From Clostridia bacterium (GTDB lineage Bacteria; Bacillota; Clostridia; Oscillospirales; Acutalibacteraceae), in the NCBI GenBank assembly GCA_017473435.1, contig JAFULG010000029.1, forward strand, positions 1 through 53,298: 53,298 bases of DNA, read 5' to 3'. The notes beneath the pieces are model-generated. The model saw only the letters and a program-made list of their open reading frames with translations. It made no database searches and was not told the origin of the DNA. The position numbers and the translations under genes were made by a program. Of the stretch, positions 39,095 to 48,072 are shown piece after piece. Numbering within the stretch: the stretch's first letter is position 1; the number at the start of each line of letters is the position of its first letter.

Positions 39095-41737
39095 TCACTC
39101 CACCAGCCCATACTTAACCTTGATTCTGTCCATTTTCTCAAGCATAGGCTCTGCCGCAAGCATTATGAAAAGTGCTGTGCCGAAACCGTGAACTAAATCC
39201 ATCGGCAGACCGCTTATGTAATAAGCCATAAGCATTTTAAATGTAACGGTCTGAGATGATACCATAAATGCGGCGGCGGGGTTCATTATACCACCGTAAA
39301 TTATAACTGCCGTAAAGGCACCGAAAATTGCAAGTGAAAGTCTGCTTCTACGAAGCAATCCCTTTTTGAAAAGCACACCCGCAAGAAAACCTATTATTCC
39401 CATTGCAAACATCTGCCACGGTGTCCACGGTCCTTGTGAAAAGAGCATGTTTGACAGAAGCATTGTTACTGCGCCTACAAGAAAGCCTGCTTCACCACCA
39501 AAGGCAACACCTGCAATAATGGTTAATGCAAGAACCGGCTTGAACTGCGGAAGCATAAAGAAAAGACTTCTGCCTGCAATTCCTATTGCACAAAGAACTG
39601 CTATTGTTACAAGCTCTCTTGCTTTTGGCTTTCTGCCCTCAAAGATAAGCAGAAAAGGCAGCATACATTCAAGAAGCACAAGTAAAGCGACAATATTATA
39701 CTGACGGTCATCAAGGTAGAATATCCCTGAAAAAATTGTCAGAGGTATAAAAAGCAATATAGCAACAGAAGCAACAATTGTTCTTTTGCTCAGGTTTCGT
39801 TTTTCTTTCGGTGTCTGTATTGCTATGGGCGGTTCACTTCGTCTGCCTATGGCAAACAGAAAGCAAGACAAGGCAACGAATAATACACCATACAAGGATA
39901 ATTGCTGTTTACCCTCGACGCTGATTCCAGATGCATTTATAAGGGCGGATAAATCAGATATTCCTGTTGCATATAAGAATACACCGAGAGCAGTAAGCCC
40001 AGAAGCCGCTGCAAGTATCTTTCTCCATAATTTAAGAGGTTCAGGCTTGAAATTTGTGCTTCTTGCTGTCGGCTTCGGCAAGGGTGAAATTTCGTTTTCA
40101 TCTTCTGTTCTGCTGATTTCTCCGCCACAGGAAATAATAACGTCATTTACCGTAACAGCATCGGGAATAAGATGCCTTGCCATTCGGTTGGCAGAGGTCG
40201 TATAAAAGCTATTACCTGAAAAGAATTCACGTGGAGTACCTTCCGCTACAAGATTGCCGTCAAAAAACATACCGCATTTGTGAGCATATTCTGCACAGAA
40301 AGCCACATCATGGCTGACCATAAGTACCGTGACACCCTGTGAAGTCAGCTTGTTTATAATTCTTGCAAAGCTTACCTTGAATTCGGCATCAAGTCCCTTT
40401 GTCGGCTCGTCAAGAAGAAGTATATCAGGAGCAGTAAGCAACACCTTTGCAAGAGCAGTTCTTTGCTGTTCACCGCCTGATACATCATAAGGGTGACGGT
40501 CTAAAAGCTCCGTAAGCTCGCAAAGTGAAACCACCCGTGCAACCTGTTCTTCCTTTTCTTTTTTTGATATTTTAACTGTGCTTAAAGCTTCAAACAAATC
40601 CTCTCTGACGGTCTTTTTCACGAAAAGAGCCTGAGGATTCTGCGGAAGAAACGCAACCTTACCGCCAAGGGTAACACTACCTCTGTAAGCCTTACGAAGT
40701 CCCGATATTACCTTGAGCGTAGTTGTTTTACCTGCACCGTTGCCGCCGAGAATAGCATAAAATTCTCCCTTATGTAAAGTAAGTGAAAAGCCCTTCACTA
40801 CATCAGGTAGGTCTTTTTCATATCTGAACCATAGTTCGTCACAATGTAAAGTGATTTCATCACTGCATGTGTGCTGTGCCTGTTCTTCGAGTGGTAAAAG
40901 CTTCTTTTGCTTGTTGAATTCCGACAGAAAATCGCTGCCCTCACGGACTGTCAGCGGACAAGGTAAATCTGTTTTTGTTCCTGCCCACACTCTCATAGCA
41001 GTAGGCATTGCAAGAAACATACCGCTGTCTCTGTCACGCAGATGAAGTCCGACCCTTTGAGGTGCATCATCACAGATGATTTTGCCCTTTTCCATTACAA
41101 TCGCCCTTGTAGCAAAGGGAAAAGCTTCTTCAAGTCGGTGTTCGGTGAGAATGACAGTTATGCCGAGTTCACGGTTAATCTTACCCAAAAGAGCAAGGAA
41201 GTCCGATGCTGCAATAGGGTCAAGCTGTGCCGTCGGCTCGTCGAGAATAAGCACTTCGGGATTCATACACATAACAGATGCAAGACTTAAAAGCTGCTTC
41301 TGACCGCCCGAAAGCTCTGTTACATTTTTATAAAACCAGTTTTCTATACCGAAAAAAGCGGCAACCTCTGCAACTCTTCGGCGGATTGTCGGAGTATCAA
41401 GACCAAGGCTTTCAAGACCGAAGGCAAGCTCATGCCATACCTTGTCTGTTACAACCTGATTGTCGGGTGACTGCTGAACAAAGCCTATTTCCTGCGACTG
41501 AATACGTTCATCATTATCTGAAAGAAGCTTGTCATTATAACAGATTTCTCCTGTTCTTCTTCCGTGAGGAGTAAGGCAGGTTTTGAGATGTCTCAGCAGT
41601 GTTGATTTACCGCAACCCGAAGGACCGCAGAGAACAAGAAATTCACCCTGCGAAATATCGAAGGAGATATTAGAAAGGGCATTGTTTTCTATTTCCGGAT
41701 AAGCAAAGCTTAAATTTCTGAAACTAAAGCTTCCCAT
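39095..41737 (-). CDS. ECF transporter fusion: two ATPases plus predicted S-component
   Basis: An 880-aa polypeptide joining parts normally encoded by three genes. ATPase 1: Walker A CGPSGCGKST (about 37-46), signature ELSGGQKQLL (141-150), Walker B VLILDEPT (162-169). ATPase 2: Walker A GGNGAGKTTT (331-340), signature VSGGEQQR (419-426), Walker B ILLLDEPTKG. After a polar linker (about 510-565), residues 570-875 carry eight or so hydrophobic helices, including LVTIAVLCAIGIAGRSLFFM and a GGEAGFLVGAVTMLLSNMLF stretch, like the substrate-binding S-component of cobalamin-type ECF importers. ATP hydrolysis would drive uptake together with EcfT encoded just upstream. The whole operon lies behind a cobalamin riboswitch, so a corrinoid substrate is the best inference. 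Start ATG has AAGGAGG and overlaps ecfT by 28 bases. Confidence 0.82.
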   Translation of the reverse strand: MGSFSFRNLSFAYPEIENNALSNISFDISQGEFLVLCGPSGCGKSTLLRHLKTCLTPHGRRTGEICYNDKLLSDNDERIQSQEIGFVQQSPDNQVVTDKVWHELAFGLESLGLDTPTIRRRVAEVAAFFGIENWFYKNVTELSGGQKQLLSLASVMCMNPEVLILDEPTAQLDPIAASDFLALLGKINRELGITVILTEHRLEEAFPFATRAIVMEKGKIICDDAPQRVGLHLRDRDSGMFLAMPTAMRVWAGTKTDLPCPLTVREGSDFLSEFNKQKKLLPLEEQAQHTCSDEITLHCDELWFRYEKDLPDVVKGFSLTLHKGEFYAILGGNGAGKTTTLKVISGLRKAYRGSVTLGGKVAFLPQNPQALFVKKTVREDLFEALSTVKISKKEKEEQVARVVSLCELTELLDRHPYDVSGGEQQRTALAKVLLTAPDILLLDEPTKGLDAEFKVSFARIINKLTSQGVTVLMVSHDVAFCAEYAHKCGMFFDGNLVAEGTPREFFSGNSFYTTSANRMARHLIPDAVTVNDVIISCGGEISRTEDENEISPLPKPTARSTNFKPEPLKLWRKILAAASGLTALGVFLYATGISDLSALINASGISVEGKQQLSLYGVLFVALSCFLFAIGRRSEPPIAIQTPKEKRNLSKRTIVASVAILLFIPLTIFSGIFYLDDRQYNIVALLVLLECMLPFLLIFEGRKPKARELVTIAVLCAIGIAGRSLFFMLPQFKPVLALTIIAGVAFGGEAGFLVGAVTMLLSNMLFSQGPWTPWQMFAMGIIGFLAGVLFKKGLLRRSRLSLAIFGAFTAVIIYGGIMNPAAAFMVSSQTVTFKMLMAYYISGLPMDLVHGFGTALFIMLAAEPMLEKMDRIKVKYGLVE

Positions 41738-42600
41738 TTTTTCTCCTCCTTATAATTTAAAATAACGGGTGTTATTGAGAGTGCAGTAAACACACAGTAA
41801 AAGGGTATTGTTGTCATATCAAAGGCTGCATATCGTATATCGGGAAAATATCTGAAGCCGAAAGAGTCAAGCATTGTTCCCGCTACGAGAAATAAGTCGC
41901 AAAACGAAAACCATATAAGAGCATATTTATCTCTTTTCTGAAAGTTGTAAATAGAAAAAGCAGTTCTTCCTTTTAATCCGTAGCCACGGCTTTTCATACT
42001 GTCAGCAGTTTCAATGGCATTTTCAAGTGACCAGGTTATCATAATAGAAAAAATATGTATTGCAGTTTTAGTTCTCTCAAAAATACTGCCGTTTGAAACA
42101 TCTCTTCCGATACTTCTCTGTGCATCGGCAACAGTCATCATCTGCGACTTGAATTTTGGCACAAAACGAAGTGACATACTTAAAACAAGAGATAATGCAG
42201 GTATAATCTTGCCGAAAAGATAAATGAATTTATCGGTAGTCATAACACGGCTGAAGGATGAAAACCACATAATCAGTGTAATTATCATTGCTCCTGCCGA
42301 TAAACCATAAAGAATGCTTTCAAGGGTAAGAGGATTGCCGTTTGAAAAATAAAGCAGAATTGTTTTGCCTTCGTGGTTAAAGGCAGGATTTACAAAGGCT
42401 GTAATAATCACCATCGGCAGACAATATTTCAGAAGAAATAAAACACTCTTTTTTCCGTTGATGCTTACCGCATAGATAATCGCACAGCAAAGGGAAATCA
42501 CCTGTGCCAAAGGATGAGTCAGCACAAGCGAAAAGCCTATTACCAATGAAAAATAAAGTAAATTTATAAAAGGATGATAATCCGAAAAGCTATCACGCAT
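41710..42600 (-). CDS. ecfT: ECF transporter transmembrane subunit EcfT
   Basis: A 296-aa membrane protein; I choose ATG 42600 over a TTG 15 bases upstream because GGACGGA fits it better. Several hydrophobic helices are followed by the two coupling-helix motifs of EcfT: ADAQRSIG and ADSMKSRGYG (A-x-x-x-R-S/G type), which dock on the ATPases. It links the S-component to the fused ATPases of the next gene. It starts about 20 bases after the DUF4430 lipoprotein gene, in the same operon. Confidence 0.88.
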   Translation of the reverse strand: MRDSFSDYHPFINLLYFSLVIGFSLVLTHPLAQVISLCCAIIYAVSINGKKSVLFLLKYCLPMVIITAFVNPAFNHEGKTILLYFSNGNPLTLESILYGLSAGAMIITLIMWFSSFSRVMTTDKFIYLFGKIIPALSLVLSMSLRFVPKFKSQMMTVADAQRSIGRDVSNGSIFERTKTAIHIFSIMITWSLENAIETADSMKSRGYGLKGRTAFSIYNFQKRDKYALIWFSFCDLFLVAGTMLDSFGFRYFPDIRYAAFDMTTIPFYCVFTALSITPVILNYKEEKKWEALVSEI

Positions 42601-42621
42601 AATAATTCCGTCCAAATATCA

Positions 42622-43758
42622 TTATTGAGCACCCGCTAACCAATCACAGCCTACATCTCTGCCAAGGTCACAGGTATATCTCCATTCAACCTTTTCGCCA
42701 TCCTTAAGCTGATAACGTGAGCAGCCGTAATTAGGATACCAACCGTCAACGGCATACATCCATCCTGAAAGAGCACCGCAATCGAATTCATAAAGATTAT
42801 GAATACCCTCAACATAAGCACTGTTATAAACAGGTGTCCATGATGCCTCCATATGAATACCTTTTTCCCTGCACACTCGCTGAAGTACATCATAAACAGA
42901 TTCACCCTCATAGAAGGTAACAGTTGTCGGTGCAAGAATCACACCGTCTGAAGGAACAAGCTCACGCTTATCCGGGTCTAAATCGGGAAGATTATTGAGA
43001 ATTGTTGAGCATTCAATAGAGAAAGTGCAGGTGTATGCTTTTTTAGTATTAACTTCTTGATTTTCAGGCTCAACAGGCATAGGCTTACCCTCGGGAACAG
43101 GGTCAGTATCGTATTTATCCTTCATTGTGCTTTTGCCGTCAGAATAAACACGGTTATCTTCCTCCTTTGTTCCGGAAAGGTAATCGTCGCCCTGTACGGG
43201 AGATGAATTGTTCTGTGTGGTACTGTTTGTTTCCTGCTGTGTTGTTGTAGCAGATTCTGTAATCTCTGCATCATCAGGAAGAATAAAAAAATCAGGCACT
43301 ATTTTATTTACAGAAATATTCAGTATGCTTGTTTTGCTTCCTGTTAAAGAAACCGAATAAACTGCCAAGCCGTCTTTATATGCAGTTGCACCCTGCGAAC
43401 TCCATTTCTCGTTTAAATGAATTGATAAAAGCACAGGGAATCCGAAACCTTCTTTTTCGGTTAATTTCACATTCAGACCGTCGGCTGTTTTGCTTAAAGC
43501 TACAGCTAAATTTATATCCTTGGCTTCTGTTATATCACTGCCGAAAACAGTCCATTCATATTTTATTCCGTCAGAATTACCCTCAAAAACAGCGATCGCA
43601 TTTTCATTTTTTATCTTTTCAATCACAGCTTTTTCAATAACACCGTTTTCAGGTATTGCTATCGGCTCATTAAGATTCACCTGCGAAAAATTACCGCTAC
43701 AGCCGCAAAGGCATATAATCATTATAAAAACAAGACTTAAGCTTATTATTCTTTTCAT
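42622..43758 (-). CDS. DUF4430 (transcobalamin C-terminal-like) lipoprotein
   Basis: A 378-aa protein from ATG 43758 (AGGTG upstream); a GTG three codons earlier overlaps the upstream gene's stop. Residues 1-20 are a lipoprotein signal (MKRIISLSLVFIMIICLCGC) with the lipobox cysteine at about position 20, so it is anchored on the outer face of the membrane. A first beta-rich domain is followed by a Thr/Gln/Pro-rich linker (about 165-240). The C-terminal DUF4430 domain (about 270-365) shows TFYEGESVYDVLQRVCREKG, then SGWMYAVDGWYPNYGCSRYQ and KDGEKVEWRYT. DUF4430 is related to the C-terminal beta domain of transcobalamin and intrinsic factor that caps cobalamin. Direct cobalamin binding is inferred. 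It lies between the cohesin gene and ecfT. Confidence 0.82.
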   Translation of the reverse strand: MKRIISLSLVFIMIICLCGCSGNFSQVNLNEPIAIPENGVIEKAVIEKIKNENAIAVFEGNSDGIKYEWTVFGSDITEAKDINLAVALSKTADGLNVKLTEKEGFGFPVLLSIHLNEKWSSQGATAYKDGLAVYSVSLTGSKTSILNISVNKIVPDFFILPDDAEITESATTTQQETNSTTQNNSSPVQGDDYLSGTKEEDNRVYSDGKSTMKDKYDTDPVPEGKPMPVEPENQEVNTKKAYTCTFSIECSTILNNLPDLDPDKRELVPSDGVILAPTTVTFYEGESVYDVLQRVCREKGIHMEASWTPVYNSAYVEGIHNLYEFDCGALSGWMYAVDGWYPNYGCSRYQLKDGEKVEWRYTCDLGRDVGCDWLAGAQ

Positions 43759-43759
43759 T

Positions 43760-44386
43760 TTATTCACCTGCCACTATTTTTCCGTTTTTAACCTTTAATG
43801 TACCTGTTGTCATAGCAAGACTTTGTGTTTCATCAGAAGAAGCAAAAACAGCATCTTCAAAAATCAGGTCACAGACATCACCGCTTCTCATACTTCCTCT
43901 CAGGCGGAATTTAAGTCGGAGAACCACATTATCATCTTCAGCGAGAAGCTCCTTGCTGAAAGCATTTTTACCACCCGTTGTATCAAGGTACATAATGTTG
44001 ATTTTACCTGTTTTATTACATTGGTCGGGATTTACACTCCATTCGGGAAGAGTCTGCTGAACTTCATTTTCATCACTGCGGATAAACACATTTCCCTCTT
44101 CCACACCGAGAAATTCGAGTCTTGATGAGTCGAAGGAAATACTCATGCTTGCCGCAGGATAAATCACTTCACCGAGTGAAGAAATCGTTACATCAAGAGT
44201 GAATTCATCCGTTTCGGACACGCTTATTTTCTGCGGTGTTTCAATAGTCAGAACAGGTGTTCCCATTAACTTGTCTTTGCCGACTAAAAGAAAAACAGTT
44301 ATCAGCAAAGCAATAACCAAAACACCTATACCTGTTCCGATGATAATTTTCTTTTTGTTTTCAGGACTTATTATTACTTTGCTCAT
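43760..44386 (-). CDS. Membrane-anchored cohesin-domain protein
   Basis: A 208-aa protein. An N-terminal transmembrane helix (about 13-35, IIIGTGIGVLVIALLITVFL) leaves the rest outside. Residues 45-200 form a cohesin-like beta sandwich: LTIETPQKISVSETDEFTLD, then SISFDSSRLEFLGVEEGN and a long KFRLRGSMRSGDVCDLIFED end. Cohesins bind dockerins. The next upstream gene encodes a secreted protein with a C-terminal dockerin, so this protein may hold it at the cell surface. Stop and next start are one base apart, showing coupling to the DUF4430 lipoprotein. Confidence 0.72.
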   Translation of the reverse strand: MSKVIISPENKKKIIIGTGIGVLVIALLITVFLLVGKDKLMGTPVLTIETPQKISVSETDEFTLDVTISSLGEVIYPAASMSISFDSSRLEFLGVEEGNVFIRSDENEVQQTLPEWSVNPDQCNKTGKINIMYLDTTGGKNAFSKELLAEDDNVVLRLKFRLRGSMRSGDVCDLIFEDAVFASSDETQSLAMTTGTLKVKNGKIVAGE

Positions 44387-44404
44387 AATTGTTCTCCTTG
44401 TTTA

Positions 44405-44440
44405 AATCATGGGGATGAGAATGTTCCCACCCCCATGATT
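44405..44440 (-). other. Intercistronic hairpin between dockerin and cohesin genes
   Basis: AATCATGGGG (44405-44414) pairs with CCCCATGATT (44431-44440). No T-run follows on the minus strand, so it is probably an mRNA stability or partial-termination element that sets the ratio of the large secreted protein to the membrane components. Confidence 0.55.
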
Positions 44441-44447
44441 GAATTGT

Positions 44448-47297
44448 TTATTTGCTTGTGTTAAGGGTTGCCGCCTTTGTAACAACAATATATTCACTGC
44501 CGTCAACAAACTTTTCAACAATACCCAAAGCATCAAATGTATTGATTCTGCTGTCACCGTTTACGTTAAGAGAAAGTATCTCATCATCCTCAGGTGCATC
44601 GGTTTTGCGAAGCCATGTATCAACTGCTGAAAGTGCATCCTGAGCGTTGATTACACCGTCACCGTTTGTGTCACCGAAGGTGATTTCAGCAGCTTTTTCC
44701 TGTGTGAATGTAAAGTTCTTTTTATCCACAAACTTTGTCATATCAATAGAAGAATTGACCAAGGCAACATAGGTAGAAACACCTGTTTTGGCAGAGATTT
44801 CCTTGCTGTATCTGAACTCATATGTAAATGCTCCGTCTGAATATGTAAGCTTGTTCACATTATCAACACCTGCAACAGCCACTGCAACAGCCTTTTTCTC
44901 TGAAGGAATAAGATCAACGCCATCACCTGTATAAAGGCATACTGCACTGTAGGAGATTCCCTTGACTACATTTACTGTACCACCGGCCTTTGAGGTATCA
45001 ACAACAATCATTGAGTTATCATCAGAAGAGTCAGATGTAAGCTTGATTGACATGCCGCCGATATTTACTGAAAGTCTGTCATTTTCTTTCGCGCTGTCAG
45101 CCTTTAAGGTAATTGTGAAAAGTTCGGCAGGGAAGGAATTTCCGCTGACAGTTATATTGTTATGATTATTTGCATCGAAATAAACGATACGAAGCTTTCC
45201 TGTTTCTGCTTCAAGGTTATAGCTTACAGAGCCGCTCTTAAGTCTGTCTGATGCTGTAACCGATGCTACACTTAAACCGTCAGGAATATTAACAATAAGG
45301 TCAATAAGCTTATAGCCTGCCGCATTATCCCACTGGTCAATGCTTACAGTAGCATTAAAGGTCGCACCGCTATCATCTGTAATTTCAGAGGGCATACCAA
45401 GGCTTGCCTTGGGTTTACCGATAACAATCTCTTCCTTTTCACCGAAGGATACATCACTGTAATCAAAGAGTGCTGTTTTACCGTTCACAAAACGGTTGTA
45501 TGATACAAGAGCGTAACAAGCCTGGTCTGTTGCCATAGCATTTGATTCTGTGCCCTGATGAGCAAACATTCTGTCTTTTTCAACATAGTATGTAAGAAGA
45601 TTATCTACAGCAGATTTGCCGTTTTTGATAAATCTTGCATCTGTATCGGGATTGATTCCCCATGTGGTAAGAGCAACAATAGCCCACGCACAGCTTTCTG
45701 ATGTTTCTCCGCTTCCGTAAGGGAAGCCGCCTGTTGCAAGCTGTGAATCGGAGAGCCATTCTATTGCTTCTGCACAAGCAGCAGCAACCTCAGGCTGATT
45801 GCGATAAGGATAAAGAGCTGTAAGTGTCATACAGGTAATATCAACATTAGAGGGCTGAGTCTTTGAAGTTACCAAAGACCAACCGCCGTCATCATGTCTT
45901 GCATCAAGAATTGAATCTACACACTGCTGACGGATTGTGGAATCAGAGGTAGAATAATTGTTTGAATCAAGGGCAATAAGAGTCCATATTGTACCGTTAA
46001 GACCCTGCTTTTTAATCCAATTTATGCCGTTTTTACTGTAAGCATCAACAAGGTTCCAATTGCCTACGCTTGTTGCATCCTTGCCGATAGCAGAAAGAGC
46101 AACAATCAGACGAGAGTTTTCTGTAGATTTGTTTTTATCAAGAGCACCGTTCAGATTGATGCTTGATGCGGTAGTATTCACAGTTTCAACAATGCGGTTA
46201 TAGTAATCGGTAAAATATGCATTACTCTTATCGAAATATTCACCACGTGCAAGGGAGAATACTGTCCATTCACCTGCATTTGTACCGAAAGCGGGAGCCT
46301 TTACAGTATTTGCAAGTTGTGCCATAGTAGCGTTGAGCACGGCACTTACATCCTGAGGCTGACGTGAAGAGGAAGGCTCATCTTCACCGCCCACTGTAAT
46401 TTTTGCATAAGCGGGAGCTGATACAATACAGGGTGCTCCGGTTTCAAGGAGATAGTCACAGGAAGAATGCGTGCCGTCATCAGAGCCGTTTGCACCGTAG
46501 CACCAAAGATAATATGTGCCGGGCTTACTGATAGTAATATCAACATTACCGTCACCATCAGTAGTTAGAGTACCCTCTGCTTTTCCGTAGGTTTTGCCGT
46601 AATATACTTCATAATCTGCGGCACCGTAGATATAAGCTTCACCAAACATCAGGTCACAGAATGAGTGCATAAGCTTAACAGATTTTGTTTTACCTGCCTG
46701 TACTTCAAAATCATGCACCAGATTGCCCTTTTCATCTGCGAAGAAATGGAAGCCACCAAGAGAATCCCAAAGGAAGCTGAAGCACTCAAAGCTTGCAACA
46801 TCAAGGAAATCTCCTGCTTCAAGCACGATTCTGTCAGATGTTGCACCGACTGTCATATAATCGCTTGACTGTGACTCGTCAACAGGAAAATCACCGTTGT
46901 GGAAATACATAAGATTTTCTGTAAAGCCGAAGATACCACCCTTGAAATATGAAGAACCGGGAAGTGCATCGAAATTAACGTCACCCCAATCACCGCCGTA
47001 AAGCTCTTCGTGAGCGTAAATAAGAAGCTGTAAGGCTGTTGTTTCATATTCACCGTCACCGTCGGCATCATACAGCATATTATCAAGACCGTATTCTGTC
47101 AGGTCAACTTTTTCTATCTTGTCAAGCTCTATGGGAAGATAAACTATAGGATTATTGTTTTTGTCATTGATATATCTTCCGTCAAAGCTGATAGAAAGAT
47201 ATACGTATTCTTTTTCCACTGCAATTGATGTTAACGGTATAGCACTGATTATCATCACAATTGCAAGAAACAGGCTTAATACTTTCTTTTTCATCAT
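44448..47297 (-). CDS. Secreted toroid protein with DUF4430-like, cohesin-like and dockerin parts
   Basis: A 949-aa exported protein. Signal peptide 1-26 (MMKKKVLSLFLAIVMIISAI). Residues about 30-200 resemble a DUF4430/beta-grasp segment (TALQLLIYAHEELYGGDWGD, FKGGIFGFTENLMYFHNG). A further beta domain follows to 300. Residues about 315-610 are an alpha/alpha toroid of the prenyltransferase/squalene-cyclase type, with repeats such as DARHDDGGWSL (466-475), QLATGGFPYGSGETSESCAW and TDQACYALVSYNR. Residues about 630-780 look cohesin-like (ASLGMPSEITDDSGATFNAT). The C-terminus is a type I dockerin with two calcium-loop motifs, GDTNGDGVINAQDALSAVD and VNGDSRINTFDALG (872-935). The toroid is the fold of the N-terminal domain of intrinsic factor and transcobalamin. 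Corrinoid binding is inferred from fold plus riboswitch. Confidence 0.75.
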   Translation of the reverse strand: MMKKKVLSLFLAIVMIISAIPLTSIAVEKEYVYLSISFDGRYINDKNNNPIVYLPIELDKIEKVDLTEYGLDNMLYDADGDGEYETTALQLLIYAHEELYGGDWGDVNFDALPGSSYFKGGIFGFTENLMYFHNGDFPVDESQSSDYMTVGATSDRIVLEAGDFLDVASFECFSFLWDSLGGFHFFADEKGNLVHDFEVQAGKTKSVKLMHSFCDLMFGEAYIYGAADYEVYYGKTYGKAEGTLTTDGDGNVDITISKPGTYYLWCYGANGSDDGTHSSCDYLLETGAPCIVSAPAYAKITVGGEDEPSSSRQPQDVSAVLNATMAQLANTVKAPAFGTNAGEWTVFSLARGEYFDKSNAYFTDYYNRIVETVNTTASSINLNGALDKNKSTENSRLIVALSAIGKDATSVGNWNLVDAYSKNGINWIKKQGLNGTIWTLIALDSNNYSTSDSTIRQQCVDSILDARHDDGGWSLVTSKTQPSNVDITCMTLTALYPYRNQPEVAAACAEAIEWLSDSQLATGGFPYGSGETSESCAWAIVALTTWGINPDTDARFIKNGKSAVDNLLTYYVEKDRMFAHQGTESNAMATDQACYALVSYNRFVNGKTALFDYSDVSFGEKEEIVIGKPKASLGMPSEITDDSGATFNATVSIDQWDNAAGYKLIDLIVNIPDGLSVASVTASDRLKSGSVSYNLEAETGKLRIVYFDANNHNNITVSGNSFPAELFTITLKADSAKENDRLSVNIGGMSIKLTSDSSDDNSMIVVDTSKAGGTVNVVKGISYSAVCLYTGDGVDLIPSEKKAVAVAVAGVDNVNKLTYSDGAFTYEFRYSKEISAKTGVSTYVALVNSSIDMTKFVDKKNFTFTQEKAAEITFGDTNGDGVINAQDALSAVDTWLRKTDAPEDDEILSLNVNGDSRINTFDALGIVEKFVDGSEYIVVTKAATLNTSK

Positions 47298-47309
47298 GTA
47301 AACACTCCT

Positions 47310-47624
47310 TTATTCGTTTTTGTTTTCATTGGAAGCTTTCTGCTTGTTGGCGTTTTCTCTGCGTCTTTCTAATTTCTGACGTGCTGAAATAGTCTGATTT
47401 TTAGATTTGCATGCTGCCCGTTTTTTCTTTTTGGATTTTTCAGGAACGGACTTTGCTTCCTTTAACCCTGCAGATTCCAACGCCCTTGGCCAAGGACCGA
47501 GGAAGGCTTTGATTCGTGACCTTGTCGGTTCATCAAAATCATCCTTTTTCGGAAGCCTTCCGAGTTCTTCGGCCTTTTGTCTTAAAAGTTCTTCCGCCCA
47601 GGACTTTTTATCATCTGATGTCAC
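47310..47624 (-). CDS. Small basic protein with HNH-associated-repeat-like motif
   Basis: A 104-aa protein from a GTG at 47624, seven bases after AAAGGAGGG. The core (RQKAEELGRLPKKDDFDEPT, then RIKAFLGPWPRALESAGL) matches the short repeat associated with homing endonucleases and various DNA-binding proteins. The C-terminal 40 residues are almost all Lys/Arg/Asn. It is the first gene behind the cobalamin riboswitch terminator, an odd place for such a protein. It may be a regulator or a chance insertion. No catalytic HNH residues are present. Confidence 0.55.
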   Translation of the reverse strand: MTSDDKKSWAEELLRQKAEELGRLPKKDDFDEPTRSRIKAFLGPWPRALESAGLKEAKSVPEKSKKKKRAACKSKNQTISARQKLERRRENANKQKASNENKNE

Positions 47625-47730
47625 TTATCAACCCTCCTTTACATAACGATAAAAAAATACTCTTTCAACCAAACAGGTCAAAAGAGTACAACAGATTCAA
47701 AGCACGGTTAAACAGACTCTGAGTTTAAAC

Positions 47731-47790
47731 AAAACAAAAAAGAATGCAAACCCAAAGCCGCAATACGGCGATAAATCGGTTGCACTCTTC
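47731..47790 (-). terminator. Expression-platform terminator of the cobalamin riboswitch
   Basis: On the minus strand GTGCAACC pairs with GGGTTTGCAT (one bulge), with a short inner CGCC/GGCG-type stem, followed by a T-rich tract (47728-47741). It lies about 80 bases after the aptamer core and about 110 before the first gene. Ligand binding would favour termination. Confidence 0.75.
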
Positions 47791-47814
47791 TCACCAAAGT
47801 TGTGTTGAACCTAA

Positions 47815-48005
47815 AAAGACACGGCAGGTATCCTGACTTATGATGCAGCAGATAAAACTGCTTATGAGAGCACTCCTTCTCAGAAAAAATCCAATGGTTA
47901 TAATGCTCTCTCTTGTCAAATACAGTAATGGCGGTTGTTCAGGATTCGAACCTGATTCCCTATTTACATCTACTCAGCTTACAACTTTTCAAAACCGTAT
48001 CTTCT
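47815..48005 (-). promoter_or_regulatory. Cobalamin riboswitch
   Basis: On the minus strand the conserved elements appear in order: a GGGAATCAGGTTCGAATCC segment, GAACAACCGCCATTACTGTA, and then the hallmark AGTCAGGATACCTGCC (about 47823-47838) closing the aptamer. This is the order and approximate size of an adenosylcobalamin-type riboswitch. It controls the leftward operon 47624-39095, turning it off when corrinoid is plentiful. The TTCGAATCC in the middle resembles a tRNA T-arm but belongs to the aptamer. Confidence 0.85.
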
Positions 48006-48072
48006 TATATCAGTATTTAATTTTGTTTATTATAGCATTTGTTATTTAATTTTTCAATAGATTGCAAAGAAT

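Noticed and set aside
47935-47965. tRNA T-arm-like sequence (TTCGAATCC context) upstream of the B12 operon
   Set aside because: It lacks acceptor and anticodon arms and falls inside the conserved order of cobalamin aptamer elements.
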